DNA of 12,551 bases, from NCBI GenBank assembly GCA_001412365.1, contig LKUE01000205.1, positions 1-12,551 of the forward strand. The letters are read 5' to 3'. The DNA comes from Desulfuromonas sp. SDB. Lineage in GTDB: Bacteria > SDB-A. Made by a program: the position numbers and the translations under genes. The stretch's first letter is position 1; each line of letters starts with the position of its first letter. Positions 1 through 7,309 of this stretch are shown piece after piece. The notes beneath the pieces were generated by a model that had not been told where the DNA came from, did no database searches, and was given only the letters and a program-made list of their open reading frames with translations.

Positions 1-227
1 TATCGAAAAAAAAGAAATTCTAAACTTAATCCACATAAAAATAAGGATGGCAAAACGTGTTATGGTCAAGTTGGAATTCTTATAGATTAAATATATTATT
101 TAATTTTGAAAAAGCATCTTCTTTAATTGAAGTGAATTTTCTATAATAATGAGATATTTTGTTACTTTCTCAATATATCAATTATGTAAATATCATTATA
201 ATATAAGTTATAAAAAATATTGAAATT
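1..227. other. Intergenic, no supported gene
   Basis: This very AT-rich stretch lies downstream of the minus-strand operon. Reading frames 1 and 2 on the plus strand are open from the window edge to stops at about 88-90 and 83-85. One of them could be the tail of a gene entering from the left, but neither shows a recognisable motif and they contradict each other. I see no RNA gene or clear promoter. On the minus strand, a run of T lies about 25 bases beyond the end of the protease gene, which could help end that transcript. Confidence 0.4.
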
Positions 228-297
228 ATCAGTTATATTTTAATCCTGTTCAATATCGGTTAGGAATCTAAACCAGATATAACTGATAACCAGGATT
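228..297 (-). terminator. Interlocked inverted repeats at operon 3' end (possible terminator or pseudoknot)
   Basis: Two perfect inverted repeats overlap in A-B-A'-B' order around the last stop codon of the minus-strand operon. They are 228-238 with 277-287 (11 bp, ATCAGTTATAT/ATATAACTGAT) and 242-248 with 291-297 (7 bp, AATCCTG/CAGGATT). The two gaps A-B and A'-B' are both 3 nt. In the minus-strand RNA the 11-bp stem is followed about 13 nt later by a short U run, so it could act as a weak terminator. The interlocked order also allows a pseudoknot or two alternative hairpins. The stems are AT-rich and the loops long, so chance is possible. Confidence 0.3.
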
Positions 298-3200
298 ATA
301 AAGGTGGAAATTGCCCAGCCCGTAAACATCAATATCTGGGGAAGCATTATTGCTTTTATCAATCCCGCCAGAATTATCAACACCCCAAAAGAAAATATTA
401 CCAGTGAAGTTTGATAGCGATAAATTAAAAAGTAAAGCAGGAAAAAGACTAATCCGTAAACACTTCCCAGTGTAAGCCAATTAGTTAGGCCAGTTACGTT
501 TTGAATACCGGTATAAGTTAAACCAAAAACTAAAAATAAAATAAAGGTTAAAATTCTCCTGATTTTCCAGCCCCTGGTCAGGTAATTTGCATATTTTACT
601 ATAAACAAGGCAATAGTTGATCCCAGTATAAACTTGAATAACGGTTCAATTATCAATGTTATTATAGGGATGTAGTGGGAAAGAAATGAATAATCAACAT
701 AATTGGGCAATTCACTGGGGAATCTGGATTTTATTACCGCTTCTATGCCTGCGATTATTAAACCCCCACCTAATCCCATTAGAACAGTTGAAAATTTAGT
801 AATTTGCTTTTGAGTAGAAGTACAAAATGGGATGTAACCGTTAATTAATCCAAATACCAGAGATACAATTATCAGTCCTGCCAGGGAAAAGGCAACCGAC
901 ATGATCACTTGGGTGGTTAAGGGTTGGGCAGTGCTGAAATCAAATTCAGTACTGGGCCAGTTATTTACAATTTGCAGTAAGGATATGGAGGCTAATAAAA
1001 TTGAGAATAGCAAGAATAATGAAAGTGAAAATTTATTCTTGCTGACAGATATAAGCGCTAGCATTACGGCGAAAATTATAATTGCCGAAAAAAGAACGGT
1101 GGAAATGGTTTTAATTAACTGAATAATGTTTTGACGGGCTTTTTGATCCCGGATCCACTGTTCAGGAACATGGATGAACCGGTAACAATCGGTAATCTGC
1201 TCTCCGGAAATTTCAACTTTTATACGGGGAGCACCTTGATCTAATGGATAATTGTGTAAATCCTGAAAGGTAAAACTCCAGTCTAATCGGTTAGGCAATT
1301 CAGTGGGAACTGCAGATATCTCCTCTAAATTTTCCGGATTTAAACTATAATTTTCAAAAATCACCCCGGTGGCCAGTTCTCTTGCTTCATTGAGATCCAG
1401 TTTTCCTCCGCGGGCAGATTCAGGAAGCAGGTAGCGGTAACGGTAAACGGCGCTGTGAGAAGAAATGAATACTTGAAATTCTTCTGCTCTGGCGGCAAGA
1501 TCACCTTTGAATTTTGCAAACCTGATTGACCAGTGAGAAGGAGTTAGGTAGTTTCCTATATATTGCTGATAAACTTCTGGTCCTCCTTCCTGCCAGATAA
1601 ATTCATCATCCTGATCTACCGACATTTCGATTTTTTGCAGTATTTTCCACTGTTGATAATGATCCAGTCCGTATTGGTTTAGAATATTTACTGCTAATTC
1701 ATTGGCTTTTTGAGGATGGGTGTCCATGAAAGATATATAATTTTTAAAATTATTAAAATTCCACCATAAAATTAAACAGATCACACTGATGATTAAGATT
1801 AATATCATTCTGGTTTTAGAAAATTTATGGGCTTGAATATAGGGTTGATCAGTTAAAGTTTGTTTTAATTTGGTTTTGGCTTTCCAATATTTGTTATAAT
1901 CAAATTGTTTCGGAGAATAACCTTTTCGGTTGATTATTCGAAAATATAATACAATCCATATAGGCAGAAAAGCAAAGGTCAGTAAAATCAGCTTATTTAT
2001 CCAAGACCAGGGTGAGCTGGATATCATCACCGGAACTGAAATATAAACCACATCAACGAAAAAGTGCATTAAAATTACGGGCAGCAAGCCGAATCTCAAA
2101 TACAGCAAACCAAAGGCCAGGGATGGTATTAAAAGCTCAACCACCCGGGCATAAGCTGGCTGCTGAGGGTAGTTGGCGTGAGCAGCGCCAAATATAAAAG
2201 CCTGTATTACCAAGACAGCTCCAATCCATAATTTTGGCTTGCCCAGACGTTTTCCAATAATTGCCGCTCCTGCTAAAGGAATTGCTCTGAACAGACATTC
2301 TTCAAAAAAACCAGCCTGTAAAGATATGGCCAGGGAATTGAGCCAGGGGAAATAGGTGGATAGAATATTGGGATCTACCAGGGGGGAGGAAGGGCTCCAC
2401 CACCCCAGATATTTGGTGGTCACAAAATACAACAGGATATCGTAGAGGATAAAACTGGCTACTAAGAAATAGCCCCCAAGGGTTCGACCAATTACCTCTG
2501 AACTGCTGGCTAATTTCGGTTTCCAGAGTTTCCAAAACTGAAGATGAGAGGGAAATGCAATCCTGGTAAGTGATTCCGCCACCGCTATTACCAATGAAAA
2601 AGCCAAACCCATAACCATGAAGTTAATTAAACCTGTAGTTATCTGCCTGATTAAAAAACCGGATATGGGAATTGAAGTATCATAACTCATCCATAACAGG
2701 GGAAATTCGTTTAATCTCAGTAAAATTAACAAAAAAGAAATTAAATAGCCCCATATTAACGGCATTTTCCAGACCAGGTATTTTTTTCTGAACAGGTAAA
2801 TTAAACCCCCCAGAACTCCCATTAACAATAAGATTAAAACCATAGCCAAAGTGGATAAACCGGAAATAGTCTGATTTGCTGATCTCATCTGCTGGTATTT
2901 GCGGGTAAAACTTTCCGGTATCTTAACCCAATGAGTGATTTCAGATAGATGATCTCCACTAATGGTTAATCTCAGCCTGATTCGCCCTGCTCCCAGTTCA
3001 ACCTCTCTGTTTTCGAACACAAAACTATGGTCAACTCTTCCTCCTGGAAGAAGTTCAGAAGATTTTTCCACTAGATTGTAATTATCAAAAGTGATTGCCC
3101 AATGCTGTTGGGCTTGTTGAACCGCCAGTTTGTATGCGGAATCAGAAGTAATCGAAGCTCCAGGTTGTTGTTCGGAAAGTTTTTCTAAAAAGCCGTAAGG

Positions 3201-3572
3201 TTTTCCATCCGGAGTAAACCTCACCAATAATTCATGAGGATCATCTTCCCTGAAATATCTGACTTCCCAAAAATAGGGATAATAGTATTTATTTTCCAGC
3301 AAATTGCGGAAGGCACCTACTCCTCCCAACTCCAGTTCCACAAAATTTTGGACCTGCTGATCTACTCTGAACATAGCTGTTTTATTAAATTTGCCAAGGT
3401 CTATATCTATCAATTGAACCATTGAATCAGCCCGGTACAAGGCTTGTGATCTATCCATGGTGATATGGATGTCAACAATAGGATTGGCCAGAGGAAATAA
3501 TTTTAAGGAAATTAATCCCAAACCAATGGTGATTAAGGTAAAACTAATCCAGAACGCAGGTTTTTTAAACAT
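240..3572 (-). CDS. Giant CPBP (Rce1-like) intramembrane protease, internally duplicated
   Basis: This 1110-residue membrane protein belongs to the CPBP/CAAX-protease family, glutamate-dependent intramembrane metalloproteases. Copy 1 has a TM helix (about 9-27), an extracytoplasmic domain (about 30-235), a TM helix (243-263) and a CPBP membrane domain. The family motifs are E424-E425-x-x-x-R429, H465 in FGAAHA, and H503-x3-D507. Copy 2 repeats this order: TM from M589, extracytoplasmic domain to about 815, TM 823-845, then a CPBP-like membrane region. Matching landmarks are RVDHSF 179 and RLDWSF 762, VKIPE 216 and IHVPE 800, and ECLFRAI 425 and EPLFKFI 976. Copy 2 has lost the first Glu (I975) and both His (Y1020 and about F1062), so it is probably inactive. 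It is the last gene of the operon, 17 bp after the DUF3298 gene, with no clear SD. The substrate is unknown. The extracytoplasmic domain vaguely resembles PepSY-type repeats. Confidence 0.88.
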   Translation of the reverse strand: MFKKPAFWISFTLITIGLGLISLKLFPLANPIVDIHITMDRSQALYRADSMVQLIDIDLGKFNKTAMFRVDQQVQNFVELELGGVGAFRNLLENKYYYPYFWEVRYFREDDPHELLVRFTPDGKPYGFLEKLSEQQPGASITSDSAYKLAVQQAQQHWAITFDNYNLVEKSSELLPGGRVDHSFVFENREVELGAGRIRLRLTISGDHLSEITHWVKIPESFTRKYQQMRSANQTISGLSTLAMVLILLLMGVLGGLIYLFRKKYLVWKMPLIWGYLISFLLILLRLNEFPLLWMSYDTSIPISGFLIRQITTGLINFMVMGLAFSLVIAVAESLTRIAFPSHLQFWKLWKPKLASSSEVIGRTLGGYFLVASFILYDILLYFVTTKYLGWWSPSSPLVDPNILSTYFPWLNSLAISLQAGFFEECLFRAIPLAGAAIIGKRLGKPKLWIGAVLVIQAFIFGAAHANYPQQPAYARVVELLIPSLAFGLLYLRFGLLPVILMHFFVDVVYISVPVMISSSPWSWINKLILLTFAFLPIWIVLYFRIINRKGYSPKQFDYNKYWKAKTKLKQTLTDQPYIQAHKFSKTRMILILIISVICLILWWNFNNFKNYISFMDTHPQKANELAVNILNQYGLDHYQQWKILQKIEMSVDQDDEFIWQEGGPEVYQQYIGNYLTPSHWSIRFAKFKGDLAARAEEFQVFISSHSAVYRYRYLLPESARGGKLDLNEARELATGVIFENYSLNPENLEEISAVPTELPNRLDWSFTFQDLHNYPLDQGAPRIKVEISGEQITDCYRFIHVPEQWIRDQKARQNIIQLIKTISTVLFSAIIIFAVMLALISVSKNKFSLSLFLLFSILLASISLLQIVNNWPSTEFDFSTAQPLTTQVIMSVAFSLAGLIIVSLVFGLINGYIPFCTSTQKQITKFSTVLMGLGGGLIIAGIEAVIKSRFPSELPNYVDYSFLSHYIPIITLIIEPLFKFILGSTIALFIVKYANYLTRGWKIRRILTFILFLVFGLTYTGIQNVTGLTNWLTLGSVYGLVFFLLYFLIYRYQTSLVIFSFGVLIILAGLIKAIMLPQILMFTGWAISTFIILVISYIWFRFLTDIEQD

Positions 3573-3589
3573 TAATTTTTTATTGTTAA

Positions 3590-4441
3590 TTAATTTTGTT
3601 TAATAATTGAATAAATAATACTGGTGGGATCAGTTAATTCCTTTAACTCCTGCCAGCTAAAATCAAGTTGAGTGTAACCGGCGGCATAGCAGGCAATTTC
3701 ATAGGGATTGTACAGGAAATGCATGCCGGTTGAATCAAAGTAAAAATTATGGTTTAGGTAAAAACTATCCTGATCAAACCAGAATCCGAAATCATTTATA
3801 TTGGTATCCGGAGGTATACTGTGCAGTTCCCGGAATTTTTTCTCCCCTAATTCATTTAATTCAGCTAAGCCCTGATTATTGAAAATATTCTGCAAAATCA
3901 AGCTATCCCCGGATTCCAGGTTGAAATTTAAATAACGGGTGCCGTGGGAAGGATGAGCTCCTCCTAGAAATGAAAAATAATGTATGCCCAAGGAGAGCAG
4001 ATAATCAGCATTGTAGGTTACAGTCAAAGTTCTTTGGTCAAACCATCCGGATTGCAACTTCATTTCCGGATTTTGCTCTATGGTTTCATTGTACTGCTGG
4101 ACAAAGTATTCAAAATAATCGTCAAAACTTATACTGTCTGAAAATACTGCTTTAGCCACCAATGCATCAATGTCTCCAGCACTGCCCAAATTGGGTGCCT
4201 CGGTTATATTCAACAATTCAAATCTCACATTAATAACAGTGTCAGTTATTCTGCTTAAATAAATATTACTATCTGCATCAAAACTATCACTGCTGATTAT
4301 TTGATCTTCGGTTCGGATAACAAAATCCTGATAAACTTCAATATTGTAAATAGCTGAATCACCGTACTGTTCGCCAGAAATTACAGTGGGGAATGCGGTC
4401 AAAGCCAATCCCAAGATTACCGTAAATAAATATATTTTCAT
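3590..4441 (-). CDS. Exported DUF3298 (RsiV-type) domain protein
   Basis: This 283-residue protein has a signal peptide (residues 1-23, likely cut near IS-G/EQ) and no lipobox cysteine, so it is probably periplasmic. The C-terminal half is a DUF3298 domain: SFLGGAHP (G160-P164), then TRYLNFNLESGD, and near the end a LYNPYEIACYAAG segment. The region before it matches the usual N-terminal partner of this domain (DUF4163-like). DUF3298 is known from the lysozyme-binding anti-sigma factor RsiV and from peptidoglycan deacetylase PdaC. No sigma factor or deacetylase is present here, so the role is open. It is clearly paralogous to the protein at 5181-6017 and sits third in the four-gene operon. 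The SD is weak. Confidence 0.85.
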   Translation of the reverse strand: MKIYLFTVILGLALTAFPTVISGEQYGDSAIYNIEVYQDFVIRTEDQIISSDSFDADSNIYLSRITDTVINVRFELLNITEAPNLGSAGDIDALVAKAVFSDSISFDDYFEYFVQQYNETIEQNPEMKLQSGWFDQRTLTVTYNADYLLSLGIHYFSFLGGAHPSHGTRYLNFNLESGDSLILQNIFNNQGLAELNELGEKKFRELHSIPPDTNINDFGFWFDQDSFYLNHNFYFDSTGMHFLYNPYEIACYAAGYTQLDFSWQELKELTDPTSIIYSIIKQN

Positions 4442-4459
4442 TTAAACCAGCCTGTTATC

Positions 4460-5170
4460 TTAATCTAATTTTTCCAAAATTCCGGTCAAACTTAAATTTT
4501 TTACAATTACCGGATTTCCCCGGTAATCAATTTTACCTACTCCACTGATATTGGCATACAGGGAATCACTAACCTGGACCAGACAATGTCCGGATCCTTT
4601 AATATCACAGTGAGTTATACTGGTAACCAGATCCACTGAATTCACCTCTGCTGATCCCTGGATAGTGATGTGCTGAAGATTTGCCTGACCAGTATAAGTT
4701 ACCGAGGCTGATCCGGAGATATCTGTGGATATCTGCTGGACATTGACATCAACTTTAACATTGGCGGAGCCACATATATTGAATGTGATTTGGGGAAATG
4801 AAAGTTGATTTTCACTGGATACTTCTGCTGAACCGATAATTTCACAATATTCCAGGTTATCTGAACTGATGTAAACAGTGGGTTCGGTGGAAAAATTCAC
4901 TGTTCCCCCCGCATCTATGTACAGAGTATCATTTTCTACCCGGGTTTTAACTTGTTCTAAGAGGTTATCATCGGTTTCCACACTTAAATACTGATTTATA
5001 TCATGTTTTAAAATTAAATTAATTCCGCCCTGGATAATGATGTATTTAAAAGAAGGCAGTCCCCTTTCATCAACTACAATATTTCCAGAACCAATTAACG
5101 TCTCTGCCCAGATGTTTAAGGTCAAACCTATCAATATGATTATCACCCCGATGCATTTAATCTTATTCAT
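4460..5170 (-). CDS. Exported GIN-domain (DUF2807) protein
   Basis: This 236-residue protein has a signal peptide (1-22, cut near IWA/ET). The mature part starts with GSGN (27-30) and shows the GIN/DUF2807 pattern: an early VETDDNLLEQV segment, then evenly spaced GSAEV, GSANV, GSASV, GSAEV and GSG turns. These suggest a right-handed beta-solenoid. GIN-domain proteins are common envelope proteins in Bacteroidetes and relatives; the family was named a putative autotransporter adhesin head, but function is poorly known. It is the second gene of the operon. The SD AGGAGG (5177-5182) lies 6 nt before the ATG and shares two bases with the stop codon of the preceding gene, so translation is probably coupled. 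Confidence 0.87.
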   Translation of the reverse strand: MNKIKCIGVIIILIGLTLNIWAETLIGSGNIVVDERGLPSFKYIIIQGGINLILKHDINQYLSVETDDNLLEQVKTRVENDTLYIDAGGTVNFSTEPTVYISSDNLEYCEIIGSAEVSSENQLSFPQITFNICGSANVKVDVNVQQISTDISGSASVTYTGQANLQHITIQGSAEVNSVDLVTSITHCDIKGSGHCLVQVSDSLYANISGVGKIDYRGNPVIVKNLSLTGILEKLD

Positions 5171-5180
5171 AGAAAACCTC

Positions 5181-6017
5181 CTAGTTAGTTATTGGATATA
5201 AAATATTATCTTGATCAATTAAATCAACAATCAGTTCGTAGGGGATATGAAGTTCGGTTGGACCGCTGGAATAAGGAGCAATTTCATAGGAATTGTAATA
5301 AAAAGTTAATCCTTGATCATCAATGAAAAAATTTTCAGTTAGATAAAATTCATCATCGGGAAACCAGAAATCATAATCGGAAAAATTTTCATCGGGTCTT
5401 ATTCCGTACATATCCCTGAATAGATTTTCACCAGTGGTTTGCAGTTTTTTTGTTTCCCGGTAGGAGAATAAATACTGTAGATCAATAACCTCTCCAGTTT
5501 GTATGTCGAAGTTATAGTAGTCTGTCCATCCATTGGGATGAGCTCCTCCGGTGAAAGAGTAAAAGTTGCAGCCCACCGAAAAAATATTATGGTAGTTGTA
5601 GATCACTTCCACCGTTCTTTGATCCTCCCATCCAATATTTAAAGGATCGTCTGCATTTGATTCATAATATAGGCGATATTCAGTGATAAAACTGTCCATG
5701 AGCTGCTGATAACTTTCAAAACCCTGGCTGTAAATCATAATATCTTCCAGCTGTTCGTTTATTGCATCCCTGATCCGGGGGGATGGTGCTTTGGTTATTT
5801 CTATATAAGTGATTTCAATTACCGCCCCTGGATCATTTTCTGAATAAGCATAACTCTGGTTAATGTATTCAGATTGAAATTCCAATGAACTAATTTGATC
5901 GGATTCAAGCCGGGATTTGCTGTTTTGATTATCAACAGGCCAGCAGCTTAACAGGACCGAAATAGTAATGAAAACCGGAAGAACCAGTTTCAAGGACGGA
6001 GTATGTATTTTTATCAT
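5181..6017 (-). CDS. DUF3298 (RsiV-type) lipoprotein
   Basis: This 278-residue protein is the first gene of the operon. The N-terminus is a signal sequence ending in VLLSC, a lipobox with Cys25 as the probable lipidated residue, so the product should be membrane anchored. The DUF3298 domain shows FTGGAHP (G157-P161), DYYNFDIQTGE and, near the end, FYYNSYEIAPYSSGPTEL. It is paralogous to the 283-residue protein two genes downstream; both keep the same domain order and GGAHP motif but differ in export signal. The start is supported by GGAGG at 6022-6026, 4 nt before ATG. Known DUF3298 proteins bind or act on cell-wall ligands such as lysozyme or peptidoglycan. A ligand-binding role here is inference. 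Confidence 0.85.
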   Translation of the reverse strand: MIKIHTPSLKLVLPVFITISVLLSCWPVDNQNSKSRLESDQISSLEFQSEYINQSYAYSENDPGAVIEITYIEITKAPSPRIRDAINEQLEDIMIYSQGFESYQQLMDSFITEYRLYYESNADDPLNIGWEDQRTVEVIYNYHNIFSVGCNFYSFTGGAHPNGWTDYYNFDIQTGEVIDLQYLFSYRETKKLQTTGENLFRDMYGIRPDENFSDYDFWFPDDEFYLTENFFIDDQGLTFYYNSYEIAPYSSGPTELHIPYELIVDLIDQDNILYPITN

Positions 6018-6043
6018 ATAACCTCCAAAAAATTGTAAACATT

Positions 6044-6072
6044 AGTTTATTACAAATAAGTTAATTTTACAA
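6044..6072 (-). promoter_or_regulatory. Candidate promoter of the envelope operon
   Basis: On the minus strand, TTGTAA (6067-6072) and TAAACT (6044-6049) are separated by 17 bp, a reasonable sigma-70-like pair ahead of the first gene of the operon. A perfect 9-bp inverted repeat, AATTGTAAA (6031-6039) and TTTACAATT (6066-6074), brackets both elements, so a dimeric regulator could bind here. The region is AT-rich and the elements are imperfect, so confidence is low. Confidence 0.35.
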
Positions 6073-6098
6073 TTGATGTTGTTTACCGGTTGAATAAG

Positions 6099-6127
6099 TT
6101 GAATATTGACGTAAGCTAACTTATACT
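6099..6127 (+). promoter_or_regulatory. Candidate promoter for the two-TM protein
   Basis: TTGAAT (6099-6104), 17 bp, then TATACT (6122-6127) fits a sigma-70-type promoter. Transcription would begin near 6134, only about 8 nt before the ATG at 6142. No SD fits in that space, so the message would be leaderless or nearly so. The -35 lies in a direct repeat of GTTGAATA (6089-6096 and 6098-6105). Confidence 0.45.
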
Positions 6128-6141
6128 GTAAAAATTATCAA

Positions 6142-7050
6142 ATGATGGATTCAAATACATATTCATTTAATGATCTCGTAGAAATTTCGCTTTCTCCCAC
6201 CCTGGAAGAAGAAATAAAAAAAGCTTCGGTAATTATTTCTGAGATGAATTTATCAAAAACAACCCGTCCGGTTTATGATAGAAACATTCGGCCAATAAAA
6301 AGATTATTTAAAACTTATTATGAAAACAGGGAGGAGTTGAAGAGAAAGGCAGCTAAACTCCCCATCCATACTTTCATTATTCTGAAGTTTTTGAAAACAA
6401 AAATAAATGAATATAAAATAAAGCCGGAAATGTTCATTGATCAAATTGACCGGGAAGTTGCTGAAAAGACATTGTCTCATCTGGAAGATTTATTGAGTCA
6501 TCCTCCTATTCCTTTAAATCCCAATGATCTAAAAAAAGCCGGTTTGGTGGTAAAATTCATTAATGAAATTCCCATGCTTCAATATGCGATTAAATTTAAA
6601 GAGGTACAGCGCTTTTTAATCAACACTCAATCTGAGGCTATCAGTTTAAATGAAAAATTTAAATATTATCTGATCCCCGGGATAGTCCTGTGCTTGTTAA
6701 CCCCTTTTTTTACTCCCTTCATTGTCATGCCTTTTGCTGAAAACAAGTCAGGATTGGGCATTCTGATGATTTTATTATTTCTGTTAGCTTTAGCTGCAGA
6801 TGTTTTTTTAGTTTTCACCGGGTTGAAAATTAACAATGAATATGTGGTTTTATCAGATAACCGCGATGACAAAGCCAGATTCATCAGATACAAAGAACAG
6901 TGGAATGAAGTGGTAAGTATATTTGGGAACCATGGATTAGATCGTTATAAATTTTTGTTGGAGGAAAGAACCAACCTTGTTGAAAAAATGCTGGTGGACA
7001 TAGGAGGCAAAGGTTTGTATCAACGGGTGTTTCAGTTTGAAAAAACTTGA
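6142..7050 (+). CDS. Two-TM membrane protein of unknown function
   Basis: This 302-residue protein is not recognised as any family. It has no signal peptide. Residues 1-170 are charged and mostly helical-looking, rich in Lys and Glu. Two hydrophobic segments follow at about 176-198 and 206-229, joined by a very short loop (about AENKSG), which makes a helical hairpin. Residues 230-302 are again charged. The simplest topology is both ends in the cytoplasm with a small external turn. ATG codons stand at 6142 and 6145, with no SD before either. It is divergent from the envelope operon and shares a 124-bp control region with it. The next promoter overlaps its stop codon, so it appears to be monocistronic. 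Confidence 0.75.
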   Translation: MMDSNTYSFNDLVEISLSPTLEEEIKKASVIISEMNLSKTTRPVYDRNIRPIKRLFKTYYENREELKRKAAKLPIHTFIILKFLKTKINEYKIKPEMFIDQIDREVAEKTLSHLEDLLSHPPIPLNPNDLKKAGLVVKFINEIPMLQYAIKFKEVQRFLINTQSEAISLNEKFKYYLIPGIVLCLLTPFFTPFIVMPFAENKSGLGILMILLFLLALAADVFLVFTGLKINNEYVVLSDNRDDKARFIRYKEQWNEVVSIFGNHGLDRYKFLLEERTNLVEKMLVDIGGKGLYQRVFQFEKT

Positions 7051-7075
7051 CCTTGATTGAAGTTGAAATTATAAA
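7047..7075 (+). promoter_or_regulatory. Promoter of the rsgA leader transcript
   Basis: TTGACC (7047-7052), 17 bp, TATAAA (7070-7075) is one of the best sigma-70-like matches in the window. It overlaps the stop codon of the preceding gene. The start site would be near 7082, about 20 nt before the first small ORF of the leader. Confidence 0.55.
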
Positions 7076-7103
7076 ATAGTATTGCATTTCAAGGAGGTAA
7101 CCT

Positions 7104-7148
7104 ATGAGTAAAATAAACAGAACAGTACAGGAGTTAAACCAGCTCTAA
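7104..7148 (+). CDS. Candidate 14-residue leader peptide 1
   Basis: The short ORF encodes MSKINRTVQELNQL. It has the strongest SD in the window: AAGGAGGT at 7091-7098, with 6 nt from AGGAGG to ATG, and a promoter just upstream. Its stop codon (7146-7148) lies inside segment 1 of the alternating hairpins at 7143-7222, the usual geometry of a translated attenuator. The peptide has no run of one amino acid that would point to a sensed amino acid. A free-standing micro-protein or a decayed gene start is also possible. Confidence 0.45.
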   Translation: MSKINRTVQELNQL

Positions 7149-7222
7149 AGGGTTGCCTTTTCTTTAATTCTCCAAAAATCTAAAAAATCCCGCATTCCTT
7201 TAGAGTAGTAAAAAAACTCTAA
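7143..7222 (+). promoter_or_regulatory. Mutually exclusive hairpins between leader ORFs (possible attenuator)
   Basis: Four segments can pair in competing ways. Segment 1 is CTCTAAAGG (7143-7151), segment 2 CCTTT (7156-7160), segment 3 CCTTTAGAG extending to T7206 (7197-7206), and segment 4 ACTCTAA (7216-7222). Segments 1 and 2 make a short 5-bp hairpin followed by TCTTT, a weak terminator shape. Segments 1 and 3 make a perfect 9-bp stem. Segments 3 and 4 make a perfect 7-bp hairpin (7200-7206 with 7216-7222) ending 2 nt before the SD of the second small ORF. A ribosome finishing leader peptide 1 would cover segment 1 and favour the 3-4 stem. I recognise no known riboswitch class. Confidence 0.4.
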
Positions 7223-7235
7223 CCGGAGGTGCGCT

Positions 7236-7283
7236 ATGATTGTGTTTATTATTCTGAAGCAATTTGAAATTTTAGAAAACTAG
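7236..7283 (+). CDS. Candidate 15-residue leader peptide 2
   Basis: The short ORF encodes MIVFIILKQFEILEN, a hydrophobic N-terminus with a charged end. The SD GGAGG at 7225-7229 is 6 nt from the ATG, an ideal distance. The ORF ends 26 nt before the rsgA start, so it is on the same transcript. It could couple translation to rsgA, act as a second leader, or be a small membrane peptide. Only the SD and position support it. Confidence 0.4.
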   Translation: MIVFIILKQFEILEN

Positions 7284-7309
7284 AACAAATTAATTTTTGG
7301 AGTTTATAA

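Noticed and set aside
1-90. Open plus-strand frame ending at 88-90, possible tail of a gene from the left
   Set aside because: Another frame is also open to about 85, the peptide has no motif, and nothing decides between them.
4600-4900. Repeated GSG/GSA-coding stretches as a DNA repeat or CRISPR
   Set aside because: The repetition is at protein level in the GIN beta-solenoid; the DNA copies differ and spacing is irregular.
6106-6127. TTGACG at 6106-6111 as -35 for TATACT
   Set aside because: The spacer would be only 10 bp; TTGAAT at 6099-6104 gives the proper 17 bp.
7051-7309. Known riboswitch or T-box ahead of rsgA
   Set aside because: No conserved core of a class I know (no T-box motif, no purine, SAM, TPP or cobalamin box); the region is better explained by small ORFs and simple hairpins.
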